DNA of 64,000 bases from Afipia sp049747295 (GTDB lineage: Bacteria > Pseudomonadota > Alphaproteobacteria > Rhizobiales > Xanthobacteraceae): positions 4,898,001 to 4,962,000 of the forward strand of contig NZ_JBMHJM010000001.1 of the NCBI RefSeq assembly GCF_049747295.1. The letters run 5' to 3'. The notes beneath the pieces were generated by a model that saw only the letters and a list, made by a program, of their open reading frames with translations, was not told where the DNA came from and searched no databases. Shown in pieces: positions 24,466 to 32,533 of this stretch (its first letter is position 1; each line of letters starts with the position of its first letter). The position numbers and the translations under genes are program-made.

Positions 24466-26745
24466 ATGGCGATCGGGCGCCAAAATCATCATCAAATGCA
24501 GGCAGCGGCCGACGTGGGCGTGGCTCAGGCTGACGCGTCAGCGGCTGCGAAAAAGCCGGCTCGCCCCAAGATGATGCGGCAATACGATCTGGTCGATCGG
24601 GTTCGCGCCTACAATCCGAATACTGACGAAGACTTGCTCAACAGGGCCTACGTCTATGCGATGATGGCGCATGGCGAGCAGAAGCGCGCCTCCGGCGATC
24701 CTTACTTTTCGCATCCGCTCGAAGTGGCAGCCATCCTGACCAGCCTGAAGCTGGACGATGCAACCATCGTCGCGGCTCTGCTGCACGACACCATCGAGGA
24801 CACCGAATCGACCCGTGCGGAAATCGACCAGATCTTCGGCAAGGAGATCGGCGCCCTGGTCGACGGGCTCACCAAGTTGAAACGACTGGAGCTCGTCTCC
24901 CGCGAAGCCAAGCAGGCCGAGAATCTTCGCAAGCTGCTGCTCGCCATTGCCGACGATGTGCGCGTGTTGCTGGTTAAGCTCGCGGATAGGTTGCATAACA
25001 TGCGCACGATGGAGTTCATGCCTCCAGCGTCGCGACGGCGAATTGCCGAAGAGACCCTCGATATCTATGCGCCGCTCGCCGGCCGCATGGGTATGCAGAA
25101 AATGCGCGAGGAGTTGGAGGACCTGTCGTTTCGTGTGCTCGATCCCGACGCGCATCTGGTAGTGGAGCAGCGGCTGGATGCGCTCGAGGAGCGCAATCGC
25201 AACTTGATCGGCGAGATTGAGTCGCAGTTGGTCGCCAAGCTCGCCAAGAACGGCATCACTGCGCAGGTGAAAGGCCGGCGCAAGCAACCGTTCTCGATCT
25301 GGGTGAAGATGGAGCGGAAGTCGATCGGCTTTGAGCAGCTCTCCGACATCTTCGGATTCCGTGTAGTCGTGAAGAGCCTCGAGGAGGTGTATCGCACGGT
25401 CGGTATCGTGCACACCACGTGGCCGGTCGTTCCGGGGCGCTTCAAGGATTACATCTCGACGCCGAAGCAGAACGATTATCGCTCCATCCACACCACGGTG
25501 ATTGGCCCCGGCAAACAACGCGTCGAATTGCAGATCCGCACCGAGGAGATGGATCGCGTCAACGAATTTGGTATCGCCGCGCATGCCTTCTACAAGGACG
25601 GCATCGGTTCTCCGACTGAAATGCTCAACCGCGAGTCCAATGCGTTTGCGTGGCTGCGGCACACGATCGAAGTGCTTTCGGAAAGTTCGAATCCCGAAGA
25701 GTTTCTCGAACACACCAAGATGGAGTTGTTCCACGATCAGGTATTCTGCTTTACGCCGAAGGGAAAACTCATCGCGCTGCCGCGGCACGCCAACGTCATC
25801 GACTTCGCTTATGCGGTGCATACCGACGTCGGCAACAGCGCGGTCGGCTGCAAGATCAACGGCAAGTTCGCGCCGCTATCATCCGAGCTTGAAAACGGTG
25901 ATCAGGTCGAAGTGCTGACGTCGCAGGCGCAGTCGGCTCCGCCGAGTGCATGGGAAGCGCTTGCTGTCACCGGCAAGGCGCGTGCCGCGATCCGCCGTGC
26001 GACGCGAGCCGCTGTGCGGGATCAGTACGCCGGGCTCGGACGGCGCATCGTCGAGCGCCTGTTCATGCGCGCGAAGATTGTCTATGCCGACGACAAGCTG
26101 AAAGGCGCGCTGCCACGGCTGGCGCGGTCTTCCATCGACGACGTGATGGCTGCGGTCGGGCGTGGCGAGATGAAGGCCTCCGATGTCGCCCGCGCGATGT
26201 ATCCCGACTACAAGGAAGAAGCGCGCATCGCGGCAAAGAAGGTTGTCGGATCGGCTCCCAAGACGAAAACGCCTGCTGACAGCAAGGCATCAACCGCGAT
26301 TCCAATTCGTGGCATCAATTCGGACCTGCCGGTGAAATTCGCACCCAATGGGGGTGCGGTGCCGGGTGACCGCATCGTCGGCATCGTGACGGCGGGTGAG
26401 GGGATCACGATTTATCCGATCCAGTCTCCGGCGCTGAAGGATTTCGAGGAAGAGCCGGAGCGCTGGCTCGATGTCCGCTGGGACATCGAGGAGATGGCGC
26501 CGCAGCGTTTTCCGGCGCGATTGCATGTGCAGAACGTCAATGAGCCGGGAAGCCTTGCTCAAGTTGCCGGTGTCATCGCCGAGCACGACGGCAATATCGA
26601 CAATATCAGCATGAGTCGCCGTTCGCCTGATTTTACTGACCTGACCATCGATCTGGAGGTCTATGACCTCAAGCATTTGAACGCTATCATTTCTCAGTTG
26701 CGTGCAAAGGCGGTGGTTGCCAGCGTCGAGCGCGTCAACGGCTAA
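24466..26745 (+). CDS. rsh: Bifunctional (p)ppGpp synthetase/hydrolase, RelA/SpoT homologue
   Basis: 759 residues from the ATG at 24466. The frame is open from 24376, and the Met at 24571 (MMRQYDL) is also possible; conservation starts about there. In order: an HD hydrolase domain (H-P-L-E-V-A then L-L-H-D-T-I-E-D-T, so the hydrolase looks intact), the synthetase domain (F-G-F-R-V-V-V and N-D-Y-R-S-I-H-T-T-V), a TGS domain (V-F-C-F-T-P-K-G-K-L-I-A-L-P), a helical linker and a C-terminal ACT domain (~680-755). It makes and destroys (p)ppGpp, the stringent alarmone. Single Rsh enzymes are standard in alphaproteobacteria. Confidence 0.96.
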   Translation: MAIGRQNHHQMQAAADVGVAQADASAAAKKPARPKMMRQYDLVDRVRAYNPNTDEDLLNRAYVYAMMAHGEQKRASGDPYFSHPLEVAAILTSLKLDDATIVAALLHDTIEDTESTRAEIDQIFGKEIGALVDGLTKLKRLELVSREAKQAENLRKLLLAIADDVRVLLVKLADRLHNMRTMEFMPPASRRRIAEETLDIYAPLAGRMGMQKMREELEDLSFRVLDPDAHLVVEQRLDALEERNRNLIGEIESQLVAKLAKNGITAQVKGRRKQPFSIWVKMERKSIGFEQLSDIFGFRVVVKSLEEVYRTVGIVHTTWPVVPGRFKDYISTPKQNDYRSIHTTVIGPGKQRVELQIRTEEMDRVNEFGIAAHAFYKDGIGSPTEMLNRESNAFAWLRHTIEVLSESSNPEEFLEHTKMELFHDQVFCFTPKGKLIALPRHANVIDFAYAVHTDVGNSAVGCKINGKFAPLSSELENGDQVEVLTSQAQSAPPSAWEALAVTGKARAAIRRATRAAVRDQYAGLGRRIVERLFMRAKIVYADDKLKGALPRLARSSIDDVMAAVGRGEMKASDVARAMYPDYKEEARIAAKKVVGSAPKTKTPADSKASTAIPIRGINSDLPVKFAPNGGAVPGDRIVGIVTAGEGITIYPIQSPALKDFEEEPERWLDVRWDIEEMAPQRFPARLHVQNVNEPGSLAQVAGVIAEHDGNIDNISMSRRSPDFTDLTIDLEVYDLKHLNAIISQLRAKAVVASVERVNG

Positions 26746-26787
26746 ACTCAATCGTCATCCTTCTGTCATCTGGTTTTGGATTTTCCC

Positions 26788-27555
26788 ATGGCGACAATTC
26801 CTCCGCTCCGTCTCGGGGTCAACGTCGATCACGTGGCTACGCTGCGCAACGCGCGCGGTGGCCATGTGCCTGATCCGGTGCGCGCCGCTCATCTTGCGAT
26901 CGAGGCGGGCGCTGATGGCATCACCGCTCATCTGCGTGAAGACCGTCGCCACATCCGCGATGACGATATGGCGCGGTTGAAAGCGGAGATTTCAAAGCCG
27001 CTCAATTTTGAAATGGCTGCGACTGCCGAGATGCTGCAGATCGCGCTGGCGACCAAGCCGCATGCGGCGTGTCTCGTTCCGGAGCGCCGCACGGAAGTCA
27101 CCACTGAAGGCGGGCTCGACGTGGTCGGTCAGCGCGATGCGCTGGGACCGTTCATTGCCAGGCTTAACGATGCGGGCATCCGCGTCTCGTTGTTCATTGC
27201 GGCCGATCCGAACCAGATTGAAATGGCGGCGAAATTGAAAGCGCCGGTCATCGAAATCCACGTCGGCGCATGGTGCGATGCTGTGGTCGAGGGACAGAAG
27301 GACAAGGCCGAGCACGAATGGCAACGCATTGTCTCGGGGGCGGAGATGGCACATTCCGCAGGCATCGAGGTGCATGCCGGCCACGGCCTCGACTACAAGA
27401 CCGCGCAGACGATTTCGACCCTGCCTCAGATCGTCGAACTGAACATCGGTCATTTCATGATGGGCGAGGCAATGTTCATCGGCCTTCCGCAGTGTGTGCG
27501 CGACATGCGCGCCGCGATGGACAGGGGGCGCAAGCTGATCCGGGTCCACGCATGA
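26788..27555 (+). CDS. pdxJ: Pyridoxine 5'-phosphate synthase
   Basis: 255 residues from ATG 26788. The N-terminal L-G-V-N-V-D-H-V-A-T-L-R-N-A-R-G and the later G-L-D-V and I-E-V-H-A-G-H-G-L-D-Y-K-T-A motifs are those of PdxJ, a TIM barrel. It condenses 1-deoxyxylulose 5-phosphate with 3-amino-2-oxopropyl phosphate to give pyridoxine 5'-phosphate, the last ring-forming step of de novo vitamin B6 synthesis. The stop overlaps the acpS start (ATGA at 27552-27555), as in many proteobacteria. Confidence 0.97.
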   Translation: MATIPPLRLGVNVDHVATLRNARGGHVPDPVRAAHLAIEAGADGITAHLREDRRHIRDDDMARLKAEISKPLNFEMAATAEMLQIALATKPHAACLVPERRTEVTTEGGLDVVGQRDALGPFIARLNDAGIRVSLFIAADPNQIEMAAKLKAPVIEIHVGAWCDAVVEGQKDKAEHEWQRIVSGAEMAHSAGIEVHAGHGLDYKTAQTISTLPQIVELNIGHFMMGEAMFIGLPQCVRDMRAAMDRGRKLIRVHA

Positions 27556-27971
27556 TCATCGGGATCGGTTCGGACCTCATCGATATCACGCGCATCGAGA
27601 AGGTGATTGGGCGGCACGGGGACAGGTTCCTGGACCGCATCTTCACCGACGCGGAGCGCGCCAAGGCCGAGCGACGGGCCAAGGCGCCGAAAATGGTCTG
27701 GGCGACCTATGCCAAGCGGTTTGCCGCCAAGGAAGCCTGTTCCAAGGCTTTGGGCACTGGAATCCGGCAGGGCGTCTGGTGGCGGGACATGGGGGTCATC
27801 AACCTGCCAGGCGGGCGTCCCACGATGAAATTGACGGGCGGGGCCCTCGTACGGCTCGAATCTCTCACGCCAGAGGGCTTTGAGGCCCGGATCGACCTGA
27901 CAATCACCGATGACTGGCCGCTGGCGCAGGCCTTCGTCGTCATCTCAGCGGTCCCGGCCGTCAGAAGCTAG
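27552..27971 (+). CDS. acpS: Holo-[acyl-carrier-protein] synthase
   Basis: 139 residues from ATG 27552. The conserved I-G-I-G-S-D-L-I-D-I-T-R-I-E (magnesium-binding Asp) and F-A-A-K-E-A-C-S-K-A-L-G-T-G (Glu and Lys of the active site) identify AcpS. It transfers 4'-phosphopantetheine from CoA to acyl carrier protein. It is translationally coupled to pdxJ. The transcription unit is then interrupted by 370 bp holding a complete hairpin repeat before lepB. Confidence 0.96.
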   Translation: MIIGIGSDLIDITRIEKVIGRHGDRFLDRIFTDAERAKAERRAKAPKMVWATYAKRFAAKEACSKALGTGIRQGVWWRDMGVINLPGGRPTMKLTGGALVRLESLTPEGFEARIDLTITDDWPLAQAFVVISAVPAVRS

Positions 27972-28000
27972 CTCCCGTCGTTCCGGACAGCGAAATACCC

Positions 28001-28165
28001 CTAGTGTGGCGGTTCTGAAGTCCGCATCATTCGTGCGGCGAGTCCGGAATGCGGACTTCAGAACCAAAGCCACACTAGAACAATAACTTGCTAGAGTCCT
28101 TCGATTCCGAAGTTCGCAGACGAGTGGGTGGCGGAATGATGCGAACTTCGGAATCGGGACTCTAG
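28001..28165. repeat. CTAG paired-hairpin repeat, complete copy B
   Basis: Hairpin 1 (28001-28078): CTAGTGTGGC + GGTTCTGAAGTCCGCAT pairs with ATGCGGACTTCAGAACC + GCCACACTAG, with an AAA bulge on the 3' arm. Linker AACAATAACTTG (28079-28090). Hairpin 2 (28091-28165): CTAGAGTCC + GATTCCGAAGTTCGCA pairs with TGCGAACTTCGGAATC + GGGACTCTAG, with a short bulge on the 5' arm. It begins 30 bp after acpS. The remaining 174 bp up to lepB contain no gene, only a small GC dyad ACCCGCGCGGGT near 28248. Confidence 0.9.
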
Positions 28166-28339
28166 AATCTAAAATTCATTGATTTGTCAGACCATTAGCA
28201 AGTTTTCATGCCGCGCTTCATTGCGCCCCCTGCGACAACAGTTTAAAACCCGCGCGGGTGATTTGGCTGGCTTTCCGGTTCGGCGGATCACTTGCCGGCG
28301 GGGGCCGCAAGCATCTCAAACCCAGGACCTGAAAGAGCA

Positions 28340-29098
28340 ATGAGCGTGACATCTCCGGCGAAATCCGAAGGCGGCGTTGGTGAAACCATTCGCGTCGTCA
28401 TTCACGCGCTTATCATTGCGCTTGTGATCCGCACCTTTCTGTTTCAGCCCTTCAACATTCCGTCCGGATCGATGAAGGCCACCTTGCTGGTGGGGGATTA
28501 CCTTTTTGTCTCGAAGTATTCGTACGGCTACACTCACTATTCGATCCCGCTGTCGCCGCGACTTTTCTCCGGCCGTATTTTCGGTTCTGATCCTAATCGC
28601 GGCGACGTCGTTGTATTTCGCCTGCCGAAGGACGACACAACCGATTACATCAAGCGCGTGATCGGATTGCCGGGTGATCACATCCAGATGAAAGAGGGAC
28701 TCCTCTACATCAACGACAAGCCAGTTGAGCGCAAACGGTTGCCGGATTTCATCGGCGAGGATCCGTGCGGATCGGATGCGACGGCCCGCGTCAAGCAGTG
28801 GCAGGAAACGCTTCCGAACGGTGTGACCTACAAGACGCTCGACTGCGTCGATAACGGTTTTTACGACAACACCAATGTTTACACCGTGCCGCCCGGCCAT
28901 TTCTTTATGATGGGTGACAACCGCGACAACTCGACAGACAGTCGCGTGTTGTCTGCGGTGGGTTATGTGCCGTCGGAGAATCTGATCGGCCGCGCGCAGA
29001 TGATTTTCTTCTCCATTGCTGAAGGCGAACAAGCCTGGCAATTCTGGCGCTGGCCGACGGCCGTGCGCTGGAATCGCATTTTCTCCTTCGTGCGATGA
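28340..29098 (+). CDS. lepB: Signal peptidase I
   Basis: 252 residues from ATG 28340. One N-terminal membrane segment (residues ~17-36) is followed by the catalytic Ser44 in P-S-G-S-M-K and the general-base Lys105 in Y-I-K-R-V-I-G-L-P-G-D. The G-D-N-R-D-N-S-x-D-S-R box is also present. It cleaves signal peptides from exported preproteins on the outer face of the inner membrane, which includes the porin and slt products here. Its stop overlaps the start of rnc by 4 bp. Confidence 0.97.
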   Translation: MSVTSPAKSEGGVGETIRVVIHALIIALVIRTFLFQPFNIPSGSMKATLLVGDYLFVSKYSYGYTHYSIPLSPRLFSGRIFGSDPNRGDVVVFRLPKDDTTDYIKRVIGLPGDHIQMKEGLLYINDKPVERKRLPDFIGEDPCGSDATARVKQWQETLPNGVTYKTLDCVDNGFYDNTNVYTVPPGHFFMMGDNRDNSTDSRVLSAVGYVPSENLIGRAQMIFFSIAEGEQAWQFWRWPTAVRWNRIFSFVR

Positions 29099-29910
29099 AC
29101 GGCGACACCACACTCACGAATCTTTCTCCGACGATGGATGACGCTGCGGGCGGTGGCTCCGGCGATGCACCGCCCGTGAAGAAGAAAGCGGTACGCAAGC
29201 CCAGCGCGAAAGCTGCCGCCAAGATCGTCGAGGAGCGCCTCGGCCATACGTTCGCCGATCCGTCGCTGCTCGCGACCGCGTTTACTCACGTGTCCGCGTT
29301 GAAGTCGGCGCGTAATCGCACCGACAGCTATCAACGTCTCGAGTTTCTAGGCGATCACGTGCTCGGGCTGATCGTCTCGGATATGCTTTACCAGGCTTTT
29401 CCGAAAGCCGATGAAGGCGAGTTGTCCAAGCGCCTTGCCGATCTGGTTCGCCGGGAAGCCTGTTCTGATGTCGCCAAGTCGCTCGGCCTGGACGAGGCGA
29501 TCAAGCTCGGTTCGGTTGGCGCGGGCGCGAGCGCACGGTTGCGCAATTCGGTGCTCGGCGACATCTGCGAAGCTGTGATCGGTGCGGTGTTTCTCGATGG
29601 CGGATATGCGGCTGCGGCGCAGTTTGTCGAACGCAACTGGACCGAGCGCATGCGCAAGCCGGTTCGACCGTTGCGCGATCCTAAAACTGTCCTGCAGGAG
29701 TGGGCGCAGGGCAAAGGCTTGCCGACGCCGGTTTATCGCGAAGTGGAGCGGACCGGCCCGCATCATGATCCGCAGTTCCGCGTAGCCGTGGAACTGCCTG
29801 GCCTCGCGCCCGCGGAAGGCATTGGCGGTAGCAAGCGTGCCGCGGAAAAAGTCGCTGCCACGGCGTTGTTGAAGCGCGAAGGGGTAACAGGCGGAAGCAA
29901 CGATGGCTGA
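29095..29910 (+). CDS. rnc: Ribonuclease III
   Basis: 271 residues, about 40 more than E. coli at the N-terminus (Lys-rich V-K-K-K-A-V-R-K-P segment). The catalytic signature R-L-E-F-L-G-D-H-V-L is near residue 80 and the second acidic pair is in L-G-D-I-C-E-A-V-I-G-A. The C-terminal third is a double-stranded RNA-binding domain (L-Q-E-W-A-Q-G-K-G-L-P-T-P-x-Y to the A-A-E-K-V-A-A stretch). It processes rRNA precursors and structured RNAs. It overlaps lepB (4 bp) and era (8 bp). Confidence 0.96.
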   Translation: MNGDTTLTNLSPTMDDAAGGGSGDAPPVKKKAVRKPSAKAAAKIVEERLGHTFADPSLLATAFTHVSALKSARNRTDSYQRLEFLGDHVLGLIVSDMLYQAFPKADEGELSKRLADLVRREACSDVAKSLGLDEAIKLGSVGAGASARLRNSVLGDICEAVIGAVFLDGGYAAAAQFVERNWTERMRKPVRPLRDPKTVLQEWAQGKGLPTPVYREVERTGPHHDPQFRVAVELPGLAPAEGIGGSKRAAEKVAATALLKREGVTGGSNDG

Positions 29911-30826
29911 ACAAGAGACAACGATCGCCCCCGAGACGCGCTGCGGCTTCGTCGCGCTGATCGGAGCGCCCAATGTCGGCAAGTCGACGCTGGTCAACGC
30001 ACTTGTCGGCTCGAAGGTCACGATCGTGTCGCGCAAGGTGCAGACCACGCGCGCCTTGATCCGCGGCATCGTTGTCGAAGACCACGCTCAGATTATTCTC
30101 GTCGATACGCCCGGTATCTTCGCGCCGAAGCGGCGCCTCGATCGCGCGATGGTCTCGACCGCGTGGAGCGGCGCCCACGATGCTGATCTCGTGTGTGTGC
30201 TGCTCGACGCCCGCGCCGGTATCGACGATGAGGCGGACACGATCTTCACCAAGCTTGAAAGCGTCAATCATCCGAAGATCCTTGTGCTGAACAAGGTGGA
30301 TCTGGTGCAGCGGGAGAAGTTGCTGGTTCTCGCCCAGAAGGCGAATGAGCGCCTGAACTTCTCGCAGACATTCATGGTGTCGGCGCTCAGCGGTGACGGT
30401 GTCGACGACTTACGCCGGGCGCTGGCTCGCGCTGTCCCGCCCGGTCCGTTCCATTATCCCGAGGACCAGATGTCGGATGCGCCGATGCGGCATCTGGCTG
30501 CCGAAATCACCCGCGAGAAGATCTACCGCCATCTGCATCAGGAACTGCCGTATCAGTCGACAGTCGAGACCGATACCTGGACCGAACGCAAAGACAATTC
30601 CGTACGCATCGAGCAGACGATCTTTGTCGAGCGCGACAGCCAGCGCAAGATCGTGCTCGGTAAGGGCGGGGCGACGATCAAAGCCATCGGCGCGGATGCC
30701 CGCAAGGAACTTGCGGAAATCGTCGGCCAGCCCGTGCATCTGTTCTTGTTTGTGAAGGTGCGTGACGGCTGGGGCGACGATCCGGAGCGCTACCGAGAAA
30801 TGGGCCTGGAGTTCCCGAAAGAATGA
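29903..30826 (+). CDS. era: GTPase Era, 16S rRNA maturation factor
   Basis: 307 residues. GTPase motifs: G-A-P-N-V-G-K-S-T (G1), the D-T-P-G-I-F (G3) and N-K-V-D (G4). The C-terminal KH domain has V-L-G-K-G-G-A-T-I-K-A-I-G. Era binds the 3' end of 16S rRNA and assists 30S assembly. It is coupled to rnc upstream and to the 4-TM protein downstream by overlapping codons. Confidence 0.97.
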   Translation: MAEQETTIAPETRCGFVALIGAPNVGKSTLVNALVGSKVTIVSRKVQTTRALIRGIVVEDHAQIILVDTPGIFAPKRRLDRAMVSTAWSGAHDADLVCVLLDARAGIDDEADTIFTKLESVNHPKILVLNKVDLVQREKLLVLAQKANERLNFSQTFMVSALSGDGVDDLRRALARAVPPGPFHYPEDQMSDAPMRHLAAEITREKIYRHLHQELPYQSTVETDTWTERKDNSVRIEQTIFVERDSQRKIVLGKGGATIKAIGADARKELAEIVGQPVHLFLFVKVRDGWGDDPERYREMGLEFPKE

Positions 30827-31230
30827 CAGCGTCTAACGTCGCAGTTCCAAAGCACATCTTCTATTTCGAGGTGCTGCTTTATCTGTCGCTCTTGCTCGAT
30901 TCACTCTCGATGGTGTTTCGTCGCGACACGTTCAGTGATGTCGGCGAGATAACGCCTCCGGAAGCAAAGCTGGTTACGGCGGTGCTTCTGTTGTTCTTCG
31001 TTTATCTGGTCTGGCTCGCGGCCCACCGGCGGCAGAACTGGGCGCGAATGGTTCTGCTGGTCTCGCTCGTGATGTCGGTGATCTCGGTTGCCGCGATGAT
31101 CAACGAGACCGGCTGGCAGTTGGAGACCTTCGTCGATTTCATTTCGGCAGCGCTCACGGGGGCCGGGCTGTTCTTTTCCTTCACTGGCGATGCGCAAGGC
31201 TGGTTCGCGCCATCGAACGGACGGCGTTAG
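30823..31230 (+). CDS. Four-TM membrane protein between era and recO
   Basis: 135 residues, start overlapping the era stop (ATGA at 30823-30826). Hydrophobic segments lie at about residues 12-30, 48-66, 74-94 and 102-122; the C-terminus is short and polar. I do not recognise a characterised family. The coupling to era suggests the same transcript carries it, but the function is unknown. recO starts 43 bp later. Confidence 0.75.
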   Translation: MTASNVAVPKHIFYFEVLLYLSLLLDSLSMVFRRDTFSDVGEITPPEAKLVTAVLLLFFVYLVWLAAHRRQNWARMVLLVSLVMSVISVAAMINETGWQLETFVDFISAALTGAGLFFSFTGDAQGWFAPSNGRR

Positions 31231-31273
31231 AAGCCTCTGAATCGATCCGCGGTTTCGTGTAAGCTCTGAAGTC

Positions 31274-32023
31274 ATGGAGTGGACGGACGAAGGCATCATC
31301 TTGGGGACACGGCGCCATGGCGAATCGAGCGCCATCGTCGAGTTGATGACGCGTTCCCATGGCCGGCATCTTGGGCTGGTGCGTGGCGGCGCGGGGACGC
31401 GGATGCGGCCTCTGCTCCAGCCCGGCAACACCGTGAACGCTGTCTGGCGCGCAAGACTCGACGAGCACCTCGGATACTACGCCCTCGAGGGAACGAAGCT
31501 TCGCGCAGCAACGATGTTTGGTTCGCCCCACGCCGTCTATGGCCTGACGCATCTGGCATCGCTGGTGCGGCTGTTGCCGGAGCGTGATCCGCACGAAGAC
31601 ATCTACGAGACGGTCGAGGCCATTCTCGATGATTTCGAGAATGCGGGCGAGGCGGGCGTTCATCTGATTCGATTTGAACTGGCTATGCTCACGGAACTCG
31701 GCTTCGGCCTCGATCTGTCCGCCTGTGCAGCCACGGGGACGATGAACGACCTCGTGTATGTCTCGCCGAAGTCGGGCGCAGCGGTGTCGCGACAAGCGGG
31801 GGAGCCATGGCGGGATCGCTTGCTGCGCTTGCCGCCATTCCTTCAGGAAGGAAGCGCGGGCACCAACAGTTGGACAGGTCAGGATCTGGAGGACGGCTTC
31901 CGGCTGACGGGGCTGTTCCTGCTGCGGAATGTTCTGGAGCCACGGGGGCAGGGACATTCCGATGCCCGCGATGGGTTTATCGCAGCTGTCACGCGGCCTC
32001 GCGCCCGCGCGGTTGAGGGCTAA
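31274..32023 (+). CDS. recO: DNA repair protein RecO
   Basis: 249 residues. The N-terminal OB-fold begins M-E-W-T-D-E-G-I-I-L-G-T-R-R-H-G-E-S and continues with L-V-R-G-G-A-G-T. The helical C-terminal part has F-E-L-A-M-L-T-E-L-G-F-G-L-D-L, and the Cys expected for zinc binding is reduced to one (S-A-C-A-A-T-G). RecO loads RecA onto SSB-coated single-stranded DNA with RecR in the RecFOR pathway. It is last in the lepB-rnc-era chain. Confidence 0.94.
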   Translation: MEWTDEGIILGTRRHGESSAIVELMTRSHGRHLGLVRGGAGTRMRPLLQPGNTVNAVWRARLDEHLGYYALEGTKLRAATMFGSPHAVYGLTHLASLVRLLPERDPHEDIYETVEAILDDFENAGEAGVHLIRFELAMLTELGFGLDLSACAATGTMNDLVYVSPKSGAAVSRQAGEPWRDRLLRLPPFLQEGSAGTNSWTGQDLEDGFRLTGLFLLRNVLEPRGQGHSDARDGFIAAVTRPRARAVEG

Positions 32024-32077
32024 AGCAACGAGCCGGAATCATCCAGCCCGCTTCGCGGGGTACGGAGGGGTGTGCGC

Positions 32078-32347
32078 TCAGTAATAATAACGCGGCCGAT
32101 AGTAGCGGCGGCCGTAATAGCCGTGATAGGGGCGCGAGCCGTAATAGCGCGGATAGGTGCGATAGCAGGTGCGAACCCAGGCATAGCCGTTCCAGACCGG
32201 GTTGCAGACCAGCGCAACCGTCTCTGCCTGGCCTGCCGCGGCGCCGGACAAGCCTGCCAGTGGCATGGCCTCGGCCCCGGTGCCGGCGAACGAACCGGCG
32301 CCGGCCAATGTGACGGCGGCGATCGCTGCCAAAATCAAACGACGCAT
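32078..32347 (-). CDS. Small secreted Tyr/Arg-rich protein
   Basis: 89 residues from the ATG at 32347 (MRRLILAAIAAVTLAGAGSF), which gives a clean signal peptide ending near A-E-A; the frame upstream of it is not needed. AGGAGGAAG lies just before this start on the minus strand. The mature part has two Cys (V-C-N-P, R-T-C-Y) and a C-terminal tail dominated by Tyr, Arg and Gly (Y-Y-G-R-R-Y-Y-R-P). Similar small Tyr-rich exported proteins are common in this family and of unknown function. It lies alone between recO and parC. Confidence 0.75.
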   Translation of the reverse strand: MRRLILAAIAAVTLAGAGSFAGTGAEAMPLAGLSGAAAGQAETVALVCNPVWNGYAWVRTCYRTYPRYYGSRPYHGYYGRRYYRPRYYY

Positions 32348-32533
32348 GTCTTCCTCCTCAAAAGGCCAACGAGATGCCGGAAAAGTCCGCCACATTGCAC
32401 GCGCCGCAGCGCGGGCGTACGGGCGCCAAGCCACCCCGTCAACGGGCAAAATTATGGCGGAACAATTACGAACAGGCGATGTCCAAATAATTCGCCGGTT
32501 GTTCATTTTGCTCGGGAGAGTTAACCCCTAGCC

